64,000 bases of DNA from Mesomycoplasma lagogenitalium (GTDB lineage Bacteria; Bacillota_I; Bacilli_A; Mycoplasmatales; Metamycoplasmataceae), in assembly GCF_029854295.1 (NCBI RefSeq), contig NZ_CP122979.1, forward strand, positions 620,001 through 684,000, in the 5' to 3' direction. A program made the position numbers and the translations under genes. The notes beneath the pieces are model-generated. The model was not told where the DNA came from. It made no database searches and saw only the letters and a program-made list of their open reading frames with translations. Positions 46,157 to 56,900 of the stretch are shown here, piece after piece (position 1 is the first letter of the stretch; every line of letters starts with the position of its first letter).

Positions 46157-47260
46157 TTATTTACCAAATTTAAACACACAAATATCTCCATCTTGCATTA
46201 TGTATGTTTTTCCTTCTAAACGCATTTTTCCTTGATCTTTAGCATTTTTTTCACCGCCAGATGAAACATAATCATCATAAGAAATAATTTCTGCTTTAAT
46301 AAATTTATTTTCAAAATCACTATGAATTATTCCAGCACATTGTGGAGCTAACATTCCTTTAGTAAATGTTCAGGCTCTTACTTCCTTAACCCCGGCAGTA
46401 AAATAAGTTGCTAAATTAAGCAAAAAAAAGGCTTCTCTTGTTAAAATTTCCAATCCTGAATATTCTAGTTTATATTCATCTAAAAACATTTGCTTATCTT
46501 GATCCTCAAGTTGACTAATTTCATATTCTAATTGAATTGAAATTGGTAAAACTAAATTATTAAATTCACTTGCTAATTGCACTAATGATTGATAATGTTT
46601 ATTATTTAAAGGATTTTCAATGTCTTTTTGATCAATATTAGCTACATATAAAATCGGTTTTAAGGTTAATAACTGATATCCTTTAATAATTTTCAGCTCT
46701 TCTTCAGTTAATGATAAATCACGAGCTGCTTGATTTTGACTAAATGCTTGTTTTAATTTTAAAGCCACTTGATATTCTGCTTTTAAATTTTTATCAGTTG
46801 AATTTAATGCCTTTTTTTCAATTCTTTTTAATACATTTTCAATTACTTGCATATCTGCTAATAATAACTCTAAATTAATAACTCCAACATCGTTTTTAGG
46901 ATTAATTTCGTTAGCCACATGTAATATATCTTTATTGTCAAAACACCTAACAAATTGAATAATTGCATCCACTTCTCTGATGTTGGACAAAAATTTATTT
47001 CCCAGCCCTTCGCCTTGAGATGCACCTTTAACTAAACCTGCAATATCGACAAATGTGAAAGTCGTAGGTAAAATTTTTTCAGGTTTAACAAATTCAGCTA
47101 ATTTGTCTAAACGTTTATCTTTTAATTCCACAATTGAAATATTTGGTTCAATAGTGGTAAAAGCATAATTTGCCGATTCGACTTTCATTTTAGTTAGTGC
47201 TGAAAATAATGTTGATTTTCCTACATTAGGAAGTCCGACTATTCCTGCTTTTAATGACAT
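46157..47260 (-). CDS. ychF: Ribosome-binding ATPase YchF
   Basis: 367 residues, Obg-like family. P-loop GLPNVGKSTLFSALT, switch TIEPNISIVELKD, DIAGLVKGASQGEGLGNKFL, NIDQKDIEN in the G4 region and C-terminal TGS domain (ILTREAFFLLNLATYFTAG VKEVRAW). OLA1/YchF proteins bind ATP better than GTP and associate with ribosomes. A GGAGAG ribosome site precedes the ATG. Separated from rpsR by a hairpin. Confidence 0.96.
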
Positions 47261-47277
47261 ATTCTCTCCTTTTAATT

Positions 47278-47312
47278 TAAAAAAATCTTTAGTTCAAACA
47301 CTAAAGATTTTA
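47278..47312 (-). terminator. Terminator after rpsR
   Basis: Stem AAAATCTTTAG / CTAAAGATTTT with U run on the minus strand, between rpsR and ychF; read-through into ychF remains possible because no strong new promoter is seen. Confidence 0.75.
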
Positions 47313-47318
47313 AATTAT

Positions 47319-47564
47319 TTATTTTCTTACTCTTTCAGCAACAAATGGTAATAATGCAACAATTCTTGCTCTTTTAATCGCTGTTGATAACAATCTTTGA
47401 TGTCTTGAACAAGTACCTGTAAGTCTAGAAGGGTGAATTTTCCCGTGATTACTAATAAATTTTTCTAAAACTTCTGTATTTTTGTAATCAATATATTCAA
47501 TTGATTCTAAACAAAAATAGCATGGTCTTTTCTTAAACTGTTTTTTAACTTTTTTATTAATCAT
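47319..47564 (-). CDS. rpsR: 30S ribosomal protein S18
   Basis: 81 residues: basic N-terminus, [17 protein letters not shown] (two Cys), and [22 protein letters not shown], the S18 signature. It binds the 30S platform together with S6. Third gene of rpsF-ssb-rpsR, with a GAAAGGA ribosome site. Confidence 0.97.
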   Translation of the reverse strand: MINKKVKKQFKKRPCYFCLESIEYIDYKNTEVLEKFISNHGKIHPSRLTGTCSRHQRLLSTAIKRARIVALLPFVAERVRK

Positions 47565-47578
47565 ATCTTTCCTTTCTA

Positions 47579-48082
47579 TTAAATGAAACTATCAACATCT
47601 CAATCAGCTTCATCTTCGTCATTTAACTCTTGTTTATTTATTTCCGATTTAACATTTAGAGGTTGAACTGTTGAAAATGTTGGTTGACTTTCATTAAAAG
47701 TATTAGGTGTTGAATAATTATTGCTATTTTGTCCAAAAGAATTATTTTTTCTTCTTTCTGTAGTTTCTTTTGTTTCTAATAAACTAATATTTTCGGCAGA
47801 AACTTCATTAGAAGTAACATTTTGTCCTTGGCTATTAGTGAAACTATTACTTACAAAACTTCCTTCTACAGAAATTCTAGAACCTTTAGCAGCATTTTTT
47901 GCAATAAATTCTGCTGTATTTCTTCAAGCAACTACTGGAATAAAATCAGTAATATCGCTTCCGTCGTTTGAAGAATATCTTCTAGAAACGGCAACATTGA
48001 TTCTTATATAACTAATGTTGGATTTGGTTTTTTGTAATTCAATATTACTTGCAATTCTTCCAATTAAAATAACTTTATTCAT
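47579..48082 (-). CDS. ssb: Single-stranded DNA-binding protein
   Basis: 167 residues: OB-fold domain [19 protein letters not shown] ... [15 protein letters not shown] ... [18 protein letters not shown], then an Asn/Ser/Thr-rich linker and an acidic tail DDEADWDVDSFI... seen as [16 protein letters not shown]. The final residues differ from the usual DDDIPF tip that recruits repair proteins. Classic position between rpsF and rpsR. Two TGA codons are Trp. Confidence 0.94.
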
Positions 48083-48093
48083 AAAACACCTTC

Positions 48094-48549
48094 TTATTTA
48101 CTTTCTTCAGTTGATTCTGATTTTTTTACAGTTTTTTGTTTTTTAACAGTTTTTTTAGTTGCTACAGAATCTTCTTTTTTCGATTCTGTTAAAGAGTTTT
48201 CAGAATTAGATTGATTTTTCTTAAATGAAGAAAGGGATCTTTTCATTCTTTTTGGTTTAGCTTTACGATTTAACCCTCTTTCTGAATCTAAATTAATAAC
48301 AAGAGTTCTTCAAATTGTTTTTTGAATATTTGCTTTTCTAACAAACTCTGAAATAACACTTTCTTCAGATTCAACATTTAATAATACATATGTACCAGTT
48401 GTTGATTTGTTAATTGGGTAAGCTAAATGTGTTCTTTCTAATTTCTCTGCCTTTTTAACGCCGTCTTTAAACACTTCTTTAGCAAGTTTTGTTGCTAAAG
48501 AAAAATCTTCAGTTGGTGCTAAAATTAACATAATTTCATATTTTGCCAT
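48094..48549 (-). CDS. rpsF: 30S ribosomal protein S6 with C-terminal extension
   Basis: 151 residues, against about 95-100 in most bacteria. The S6 fold is seen in KYEIMLILAPTED, RTHLAYPINKSTTGTYVLLN and KANIQKTIWRTLVI. The extra 50 C-terminal residues are rich in Lys, Ser and Thr (KRMKRSLSSFKKNQSNSEN) and likely disordered; such tails occur in other mycoplasma S6 proteins. First gene of rpsF-ssb-rpsR, behind an S6:S18-type leader. Confidence 0.95.
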
Positions 48550-48554
48550 TTTGG

Positions 48555-48592
48555 CTCCTTTCGGTCATCAGGATCTATTTAAGATCAAGGAG
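48555..48592 (-). promoter_or_regulatory. S6:S18-type autoregulatory mRNA leader
   Basis: On the minus strand an outer stem CTCCTT / AAGGAG encloses an inner stem GATCT / AGATC and, on the 3' side, an unpaired CTGATGACCGA with the CCG that is typical of the S6:S18 leader motif mimicking helix 22 of 16S rRNA. The AAGGAG strand is the rpsF Shine-Dalgarno, so protein binding to the folded form would block rpsF translation. Confidence 0.72.
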
Positions 48593-48702
48593 TATAGATA
48601 TTTTAGAAATACTCTTTTGAATTATATATTATTTTTTAAAAAACAAAAATTTATTATTAACATTTTATTTTATATAAAATAAAAGTATAAAAAATCATTT
48701 AA

Positions 48703-48742
48703 ATAATAACAGATCTTCTTTTTTTGGAAGATCTGTTATTTT
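48703..48742 (-). terminator. Terminator of apt
   Basis: Perfect 14-bp stem AATAACAGATCTTC / GAAGATCTGTTATT with 8-base loop just after the apt stop. Between here and the rpsF leader (48593-48702) there is only AT-rich sequence, presumably the rpsF promoter. Confidence 0.9.
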
Positions 48743-48755
48743 GATATTTATATTA

Positions 48756-49268
48756 TTATTTTTTAATTTTTATTAAAGATTCAACTTTATATGGCGCCAA
48801 CAGCTCTCTGCCCTTTAACTCTTCTAGTTCCATTAATAAAACGATTTTTTCTACTGTAGCACCTTGAGATTCAACCAAATTAATAATCGCCCTAGTTGTA
48901 CCACCAGTTGCTAAAACATCATCAATGATAATAGCTTTTTGTCCTGGTTTAATCATTCCTTCTTGAACTTCAAGTATATTTGAACCATATTCTAAATCAT
49001 ATTTCATTGAAATCACTGGTCCTGGTAATTTATTTGGTTTTCTAACCATAATAAACGGTTTTTTAAGCATAGCTGCTACTGGAGTTCCGAACAAAAAACC
49101 GCGAGCATCAGGACCAATAATAATATCAGCATCTTTTGACAATTCAGACATTTGATCAATTACACTTCTTAATACATTTCCATCAGCTAATAATGGAGAA
49201 ATGTCTTTAAAGAGAATTCCCTTTTTAGGAAAATCTTGCACATCTCTTATATATTTAATTAATTCCAT
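48756..49268 (-). CDS. apt: Adenine phosphoribosyltransferase
   Basis: 170 residues, normal length. VQDFPKKGILFKDISPLLAD and GPDARGFLFGTPVA are Apt signatures; the PRPP-binding loop is AIIIDDVLATGGTTRA. It salvages adenine to AMP. Stand-alone gene with its own terminator. Confidence 0.97.
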   Translation of the reverse strand: MELIKYIRDVQDFPKKGILFKDISPLLADGNVLRSVIDQMSELSKDADIIIGPDARGFLFGTPVAAMLKKPFIMVRKPNKLPGPVISMKYDLEYGSNILEVQEGMIKPGQKAIIIDDVLATGGTTRAIINLVESQGATVEKIVLLMELEELKGRELLAPYKVESLIKIKK

Positions 49269-49351
49269 AATTAAAAATTATAATACAATTATTGATTTTA
49301 TTAAAAAACAGCCATAAATAGTTAAATATTGGTTAAAAATTTAAAATATTT

Positions 49352-50182
49352 TTATTTCAAAAAGAATTTTTTTATTTCACTTTTTTCTTGATTGTTTACA
49401 ACATTAGTTGATTCTGAAATAATGAATCGATGTTCTTTAATAATTTCTAAAAAACAATTTTCAATATCAGCAATTGAAAAATCTTGATTAAATAAATGTA
49501 GTTGAGTTTTTATATTTTTATCAAAGTTTATATGAATAAAACCGTGATACTTTTTATTATTATAAATTAATTTTACAATGTATAAACCAGGAGGTAAATT
49601 ATGAAATTTTTCTAAGAAAAAAATTTGATTTTTAAAATTTATCCGTATTTTTATTAAAAAATTAGCCACTAAATTTTCATTTATAAAAGAAAAATTTCCA
49701 AAAACTAAATTTTCTTTTAAAATCGATGTGCTAATTTTTACATTATTATTTTCTAATAAATCTACAACGACTGTTTCATTGAAATTTAATTTAATTTTTT
49801 CCGAATTTAATTCACCATTTTTACCAGCTTTAAAATCTTTGCCGATATAAAATTTTTGTGCCCCCATTAATTTTAAAGAATTTAAAAAATCAATTCCAGA
49901 CATATTTTTTATTTTTTCATCAAAATTTACAACCAAAATATTATCGATTTTTAAATTGGCTAAAATTTGGATTCGCGAATTAAGATCCATAAATAGCAAG
50001 TTATTATTTTTTGGCAACTCTTCTGGGTTTTTAAAAATTAAAATGGTTACTTTTTCATTTTCGGAAATTGCTTTATTTATTAATTTTAAATGCCCCTTAT
50101 GAATTGCTTCAAATGAACCTAGAATAAATGCTGAATCTTCAATTTTTATTTTATTATCGTTATATAAATAAACGTTAGACAC
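49352..50182 (-). CDS. ribF: RibF, FAD synthetase with degenerate riboflavin kinase part
   Basis: 276 residues starting with GTG. The N-terminal nucleotidyltransferase has ILGSFEAIHKGHLKLINKA (HxGH) and KISTSILKENL (the STS.IR region). The C-terminal 110 residues correspond in place to the riboflavin kinase domain, but its usual G.GR..GFPTAN motif is not visible, so only FMN to FAD conversion is well supported. The start lies 1 base after the stop of the HAD gene, hence coupled translation. Confidence 0.85.
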   Translation of the reverse strand: MSNVYLYNDNKIKIEDSAFILGSFEAIHKGHLKLINKAISENEKVTILIFKNPEELPKNNNLLFMDLNSRIQILANLKIDNILVVNFDEKIKNMSGIDFLNSLKLMGAQKFYIGKDFKAGKNGELNSEKIKLNFNETVVVDLLENNNVKISTSILKENLVFGNFSFINENLVANFLIKIRINFKNQIFFLEKFHNLPPGLYIVKLIYNNKKYHGFIHINFDKNIKTQLHLFNQDFSIADIENCFLEIIKEHRFIISESTNVVNNQEKSEIKKFFLK

Positions 50183-50183
50183 T

Positions 50184-50978
50184 TTAAATTATTCCTAATT
50201 CTTTTAATTTTAATAAAGTCCCTTTTTCTTCTGCGGTTTTAGCAATATCTTTAGCAACAGATAAAATATTTTCTGGAGAATCGCTCATGGCAACTCCATA
50301 ACCAACTTCTTTAATCATTTCATAGTCATTTGAACTATCTCCAAATGCTATCATTTCATCTAATGAAACATTGATTATATTTCCTAAATTTTCTAATCCT
50401 CTAGCTTTATTGCTATTTACAGGACCGACAAAAAATCCTTTTGATCAAGTTGAATTTATTTCTAATTTTAATTTTTTATCTTTTAAAAATTTTCTAGTTT
50501 CTTCAATTAATGATTGTGATTCAGTTTTAATAGTAATAATATGAAGACTATCGTTAGAATCTAATTCATTTAGTCATTTAAATTTATCTGTATGATCTCT
50601 TAAAAATCAACTATCAAAACTATGTCCTTCTGAGAAAAATCCATATTTGTTTGTCATAACACTATAATCAACATTTTTGCTATCTAAAAAGTCGCTTAAC
50701 ACCATAAAATCTGAATAGAAAATTTTATCTTCGTGAATTATTTCTTTTTTATGACAATCATAAATAAATGTACCATTAGCTCCTAAAAAATAATCAACTT
50801 CAATACCATCTAAAAGATTACCGATAGTAACCATTTCTCTTCCTGTACAAATTACAACGGTATATCCATTTTTTTTCAATTCTTTAAACATGTTTTTTAT
50901 TTCGGGATAAAAATCTTTATCTGCATAAGGCAATAAAGTTCCATCAATGTCAAACGAAACTAATTTATATTTTTTCAT
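50184..50978 (-). CDS. Cof-type HAD hydrolase
   Basis: 264 residues. HAD motif I FDIDGTLL with both Asp, motif II ICTGRE, motif III Lys in NSNKARGLENL and motif IV FGDSSNDYEMI, with a C2-type cap between. Such enzymes dephosphorylate sugar phosphates or flavin/pyridoxal phosphates. In the truB-HAD-ribF transcript a flavin-phosphate role is possible but not shown. Two TGA codons are Trp. Confidence 0.92.
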
Positions 50979-50981
50979 TTT

Positions 50982-51830
50982 TTACTCCTTTAATATTTTT
51001 TCTATTTTGTTTCCAAAAAGTTTAGTACTAATTAATTTTTTATTTTCAATTTTTGCAAAACCGACAATTTTTTGATTAAAAATTAATATAGTATTATCAA
51101 GATTATCTAATTCAGTATTTAATTTTATTCCTTTTAAAAGTAAAATTAATTCATTTAAATTGATTGATGTTGTTTTTATGTTTTTAATCAAAATTAAAGG
51201 ATTAATTTCATTTTTATTTAAATCAGCAATTGATAAATTATTTATTTTATGTCTTTCTAATTCGGTCATAATTGCTTCACCATTAAGATAATGAGCAATA
51301 TCTTGAACTAAACTTCTTATGTAAGTTCCTCTAGAAACTTCAACTTCAAATTTCAATTCTTGTTTTTCAAAATTAAAATCTAAAAAAATAATGCTTTTTA
51401 TTTCAACTTCTACTTTATTAAGTGAAAAATTTTTTTCACTTCTTGCTAATTGATAAGCTCTTGTTCCATTTATTTTTTTTGCTGAAAATTTCGGAGGTGT
51501 TTGTCAGTATTTGCCAGTAAATGCATTGAGTGCACTTTTAACATCTGATAAAGTTACTTTTTGAAAATTAACAATTTTTTCAATTTTCCCTTCAGCATCA
51601 AGCGTGTCTGATTTAAAACCGAATTTCATCGTTGTTATATACGATTTAAATTCCTTATCAATATAATTTAATAATTTTGTATCTTCATCAGTAGCTATTA
51701 ATAATAAGCCAGTAGCCATCGGATCTAATGTTCCTGAATGACCGATTTTTTTAATATTATTTTCTTTTGCAAAAGTTTTTATTTTTTGAAAAGAAGAAAC
51801 ATTTTTTTCTTTGTATAAAAGTTTAATCAT
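50982..51830 (-). CDS. truB: tRNA pseudouridine(55) synthase
   Basis: 282 residues. Catalytic Asp in HSGTLDPMATGLLLIATDE, plus FKSYITTMKFGFKSDTLDAEG, QTPPKFSAKKINGTRAYQLAR and VEVSRGTYIRSLVQDIA. It isomerises U55 of the T arm. First gene of truB-HAD-ribF. One TGA is Trp. Confidence 0.96.
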
Positions 51831-51902
51831 AATTATTATATGTAAAAAATAATTTAATTTTTACCTAAAAATCCTTTTGAAATTGGAAAAAAGGGTTAAA
51901 AA

Positions 51903-51925
51903 AGCAAAAACAAAATGTTTTTGCT
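51903..51925 (-). terminator. Terminator of the tRNA cluster
   Basis: Stem AGCAAAAAC / GTTTTTGCT, 19 bases after the 3' end of tRNA-Leu on the minus strand, followed by a short U-rich stretch. Confidence 0.65.
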
Positions 51926-51944
51926 AGGTAATATTAAAATTATA

Positions 51945-52030
51945 TGGTGCGCAAGAAGGGACTTGAACCCTTACGCCGCAAAGCACTAGAGCCTAAATCT
52001 AGCGTGTCTGCCAATTTCACCACTCGCGCA
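51945..52030 (-). tRNA. tRNA-Leu(UAG)
   Basis: Full cloverleaf with encoded CCA; anticodon stem CTAGA/TCTAG around TTTAGGC gives anticodon UAG. Medium variable arm (GTGCTTTGCGGCG) fits leucine. Confidence 0.93.
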
Positions 52031-52031
52031 T

Positions 52032-52093
52032 AATGAGGTATGTTTTCAAGGAATCGAACCTTGAATTTCCTAAGAAATTTCCAACAAACATAA
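52032..52093 (-). pseudogene. Two-armed tRNA-like remnant in the tRNA cluster
   Basis: Minus strand: acceptor 5' strand TATGTTT, linker, a 6-bp hairpin AATTTC/GAAATT with loop TTAG, a perfect T arm CAAGG-TTCGATT-CCTTG, one base, and acceptor 3' strand AAACATA. D arm and anticodon arm are replaced by the single 6-bp hairpin; no anticodon and no encoded CCA (CCT instead). It lies exactly between tRNA-Leu and tRNA-Thr, where related mycoplasmas commonly have another tRNA such as Lys. Confidence 0.7.
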
Positions 52094-52094
52094 A

Positions 52095-52171
52095 TGGTGC
52101 CGTCTATAGGAATCGAACCTACGACCTACTGATTACAAGTCAGTTGCTCTGCCTGCTGAGCTAAGACGGCA
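52095..52171 (-). tRNA. tRNA-Thr(UGU)
   Basis: Cloverleaf with encoded CCA; anticodon arm CTGAC-TTGTAAT-CAG gives UGU. T arm GTAGGTTCGATTCCTAT. Confidence 0.93.
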
Positions 52172-52247
52172 TGGTGGAAGATGAGGGGCTCGAACCCACG
52201 ACCCTCGCCTTGTAAGGGCGATGCTCTCCCAACTGAGCTAATCTTCC
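52172..52247 (-). tRNA. tRNA-Val(UAC)
   Basis: Cloverleaf with encoded CCA; anticodon stem TCGCC/GGCGA around CTTACAA, anticodon UAC. Confidence 0.95.
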
Positions 52248-52252
52248 GAAAA

Positions 52253-52328
52253 TGGTGACCCATACGGGACTCGAACCCGTGAATGCATGGATGAAAACCA
52301 TGTGTGTTAACCGCTTCACCAATGGGCC
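52253..52328 (-). tRNA. tRNA-Glu(UUC)
   Basis: Cloverleaf with encoded CCA; anticodon stem CATGG/CCATG around TTTTCAT, anticodon UUC. Confidence 0.95.
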
Positions 52329-52329
52329 A

Positions 52330-52404
52330 TGGCGCCGATTGCGGGGATCGAACCTGCGACCAACTGGTTAACAGCCAGCTGCTCTACCGCTGAGCTAAAT
52401 CGGC
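52330..52404 (-). tRNA. tRNA-Asn(GUU)
   Basis: Cloverleaf with encoded CCA; anticodon loop CTGTTAA, anticodon GUU. First tRNA of the cluster transcript. Confidence 0.94.
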
Positions 52405-52729
52405 ACTTTAGCTATATATTAAGCCTATTAATTATATAATATTTTTTTAAATTTCAAAACTATTTTTTATTATTTTATTTATAGGCATTAATCATTATAG
52501 CACAATTTAATTATTTTAAAATAAAAAAACTAAATCTTTTAAAATTAAATCATATTAATTTATTTTATACATAGTAAAATTGCTAAATAATTAGCTAAAT
52601 ATTAAAAATGACTTTGAAAATAAAGAAAATAGTTCGCATTTAATTAATACATATAAAAAATATACAATAGTTTATTTAAAATAAAAAAAAATGGAAACCT
52701 AAATTTCCATTTTTCAATTGCCAAAATTA
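52405..52729 (-). promoter_or_regulatory. tRNA cluster promoter, AT-rich gap and gapA terminator
   Basis: On the minus strand TTGAAA (52452-52457) and TATAAT (52431-52436) with a 15-base spacer form the tRNA promoter. The stretch 52460-52680 is AT-rich without a believable gene or structure. At 52686-52714 the stem AAAATGGAAA / TTTCCATTTT ends gapA transcription. Confidence 0.6.
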
Positions 52730-53770
<1,041 letters not shown>

Positions 53771-53839
53771 TTAATTATAAAACGAAATAAAAAAAACCAT
53801 TTTTTAAATTATCTAATTGAAAATAGAAAATTTAAAAAA

Positions 53840-53916
53840 TGGGGCGGATGACGGGGATCGAACCCGCGTATGTCGGAGCCACAACCCGATGCGTTAGCCA
53901 CTTCGCCACATCCGCC
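53840..53916 (-). tRNA. tRNA-His(GUG)
   Basis: Encodes the extra G at -1 opposite discriminator C, anticodon arm TCGGG-TTGTGGC-TCCGA giving GUG, and CCA. Single tRNA between tpx and gapA. Confidence 0.95.
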
Positions 53917-53970
53917 ATAACTTTATAATTATACTAAAAAAAATATATATTACAAATTTTTTTATAAATA

Positions 53971-53995
53971 AAAAGTTAATAACAAAGTTATTAAC
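53971..53995 (-). terminator. Terminator of tpx
   Basis: Perfect stem GTTAATAAC / GTTATTAAC with 3-base loop, then U run on the minus strand. The first stem arm overlaps the tpx stop codon. Confidence 0.8.
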
Positions 53996-54485
53996 CTAAA
54001 TTTTTTATAATTAAAGATTTTAATTTAGCAAAATCAATTTGTTCATGAACATCATTATTTGCTGATACTTCTAAAACTTTTGAATCTTTATCTATAATTA
54101 AAAATCCTCTGTTTAATAAAAATATTTTATCAATTAAAAAACCTGATTTTAATCCAAAATCTCTTGTTCTATAATCAGAATAAATTTCCATATTTTCCAA
54201 ATCGTTTGCGCTTTTTCATTGTGAAATTGCACTAGGAAGATCCATTGAAATTGAAATAAATCTTACATTTGGAAATTCATTTGCTAATTTTGCAATTCCT
54301 TTAGTTTGTAAATCACAAACTGAAGTGTTTATTGAAGGAAATGCAGAAATTACTGTTAATTTTTCAAATTTATTTAATTGAACATCTTCAAAATGAATAT
54401 CTGTTAATGATAATGATATTTTTTCATTTTTACTAATTAGCTCATTTACTAAAGAATATTCTATTCCCTTAAATTTTGTTTTCAT
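53991..54485 (-). CDS. tpx: Thiol peroxidase, lacking the usual resolving Cys
   Basis: 164 residues, peroxiredoxin family Tpx. Peroxidatic Cys57 lies in FPSINTSVCDLQTKG. The resolving Cys normally found near position 95 (SRFC type) is replaced: the segment reads SMDLPSAISQWKSANDL with no Cys, so it would work as a one-Cys enzyme needing another thiol partner. It removes H2O2 and lipid peroxides, useful beside a H2O2-producing GlpO. GGAGA precedes the ATG; one TGA is Trp. Confidence 0.92.
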
Positions 54486-54519
54486 AGTTCTCCTTTTTTA
54501 ATTTTGGTGCTTTTGCAAA

Positions 54520-54593
54520 TGGCGGGAGTTAAAGGAATCGAACCCTTACCAATGGGTTTGGAATCCATTGTACTGCCATTATACTAAACTCCC
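54520..54593 (-). tRNA. tRNA-Trp(CCA)
   Basis: Encoded CCA, discriminator G. Numbering from the acceptor puts CCA at 34-36 in loop TTCCAAA; stem ATGGA/CCCAT has an A-C mismatch at 31-39. It reads UGG; the UCA-anticodon Trp tRNA needed for UGA is not in this window. Lies directly before tpx in the same direction as the helicase. Confidence 0.8.
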
Positions 54594-54624
54594 ATAAAAC
54601 AGTTATTCACTGTTTGATTGTATA

Positions 54625-56091
<1,467 letters not shown>

Positions 56092-56101
56092 TTTTTCCTT
56101 T

Positions 56102-56806
56102 TTAAATTAGATTAACAAGTTTTTTTAATCATCTAATTTCTTTTATATTCATTTTTCTATATTCGCCTTTTTTTAAGCCAATGTGGCTTAATCCAGCAAA
56201 TTCAATTCTATTTAAAGATTGTACTTTTAAATCAAATAATTCAAACAATTTTTTAATGTGGTGATAAGTTCCAACCGATAAAGTTATTATATATGATTTA
56301 TTATCAACCTGTTTAACTTCTTGAAGTGACTGCTTTCCTTCTAACATAACTTTATCGCTATTTAAAAAATCAAGTTGTTTTTTAGTTAGTGGTTCATTTA
56401 ACCTTGCACGATAAACTCTTTTTATTTCGTATTTAGGATGCAAAAGTCTTTGAGTTAATTCTCCATCGTTAGTAATGATCATTGTTCCAGTTGTATTATA
56501 ATCCAATCTTCCAACTGGAAAAATAAATCTAGTATCATCAATTAAATCTGTAATAATAGTTCTTTTTTGCGGATCATTTAATGAACAAATAACTTTTTCC
56601 GGTTTATTAATTAAATAATAAACTTTTTCTTGTTTATAAAGCGGAATACCATCTACTAATATTTCATCTTCAAAACTTGCTAATTCGCCTAATTGAACGA
56701 TTTTTCCATTAACAGTTACTTTTTTTTCTTTAATTAATTCTTCAGCCTTTCGTCGCGAAGCAATCCCTGCTTGGGAAATGAGTTTTTGTACTCTTTCTTT
56801 TTTCAT
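56102..56806 (-). CDS. rRNA pseudouridine synthase, RluB/RsuA family
   Basis: 234 residues: N-terminal S4 domain (RVQKLISQAGIASRRKAEELI) and catalytic domain with the Asp in FPVGRLDYNTTGTMIITNDGEL, then VGTYHHIKKLFELF. RluB-type (23S) is more usual in Firmicutes, but 16S RsuA cannot be excluded. The frame runs 9 codons past a TGA (Trp) near the end. Followed by the helicase gene on the same strand. Confidence 0.92.
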
Positions 56807-56885
56807 AGTTTTAATTATATAAAAATTTACTAAAAAATTTTTTAAATAGTTTTGATTTTATACTTGTTATTAAAAACAAACATTA

Positions 56886-56891
56886 TATAAT
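56886..56891 (+). promoter_or_regulatory. ffh -10 element, leaderless-type promoter
   Basis: TATAAT ends 9 bases before the ATG; no Shine-Dalgarno. Confidence 0.6.
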
Positions 56892-56900
56892 TTACATAAT

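Noticed and set aside
52032-52093. Functional tRNA gene
   Set aside because: There is no anticodon arm or D arm and no encoded CCA, so it cannot decode.
52460-52680. Small RNA gene in the gap between the tRNA cluster and gapA
   Set aside because: No GC-richer segment or stable hairpin apart from the gapA terminator is visible.
54520-54593. tRNA-Gly(UCC)
   Set aside because: Counting from the acceptor and D arm places CCA at 34-36, and the discriminator is G as in tRNA-Trp.
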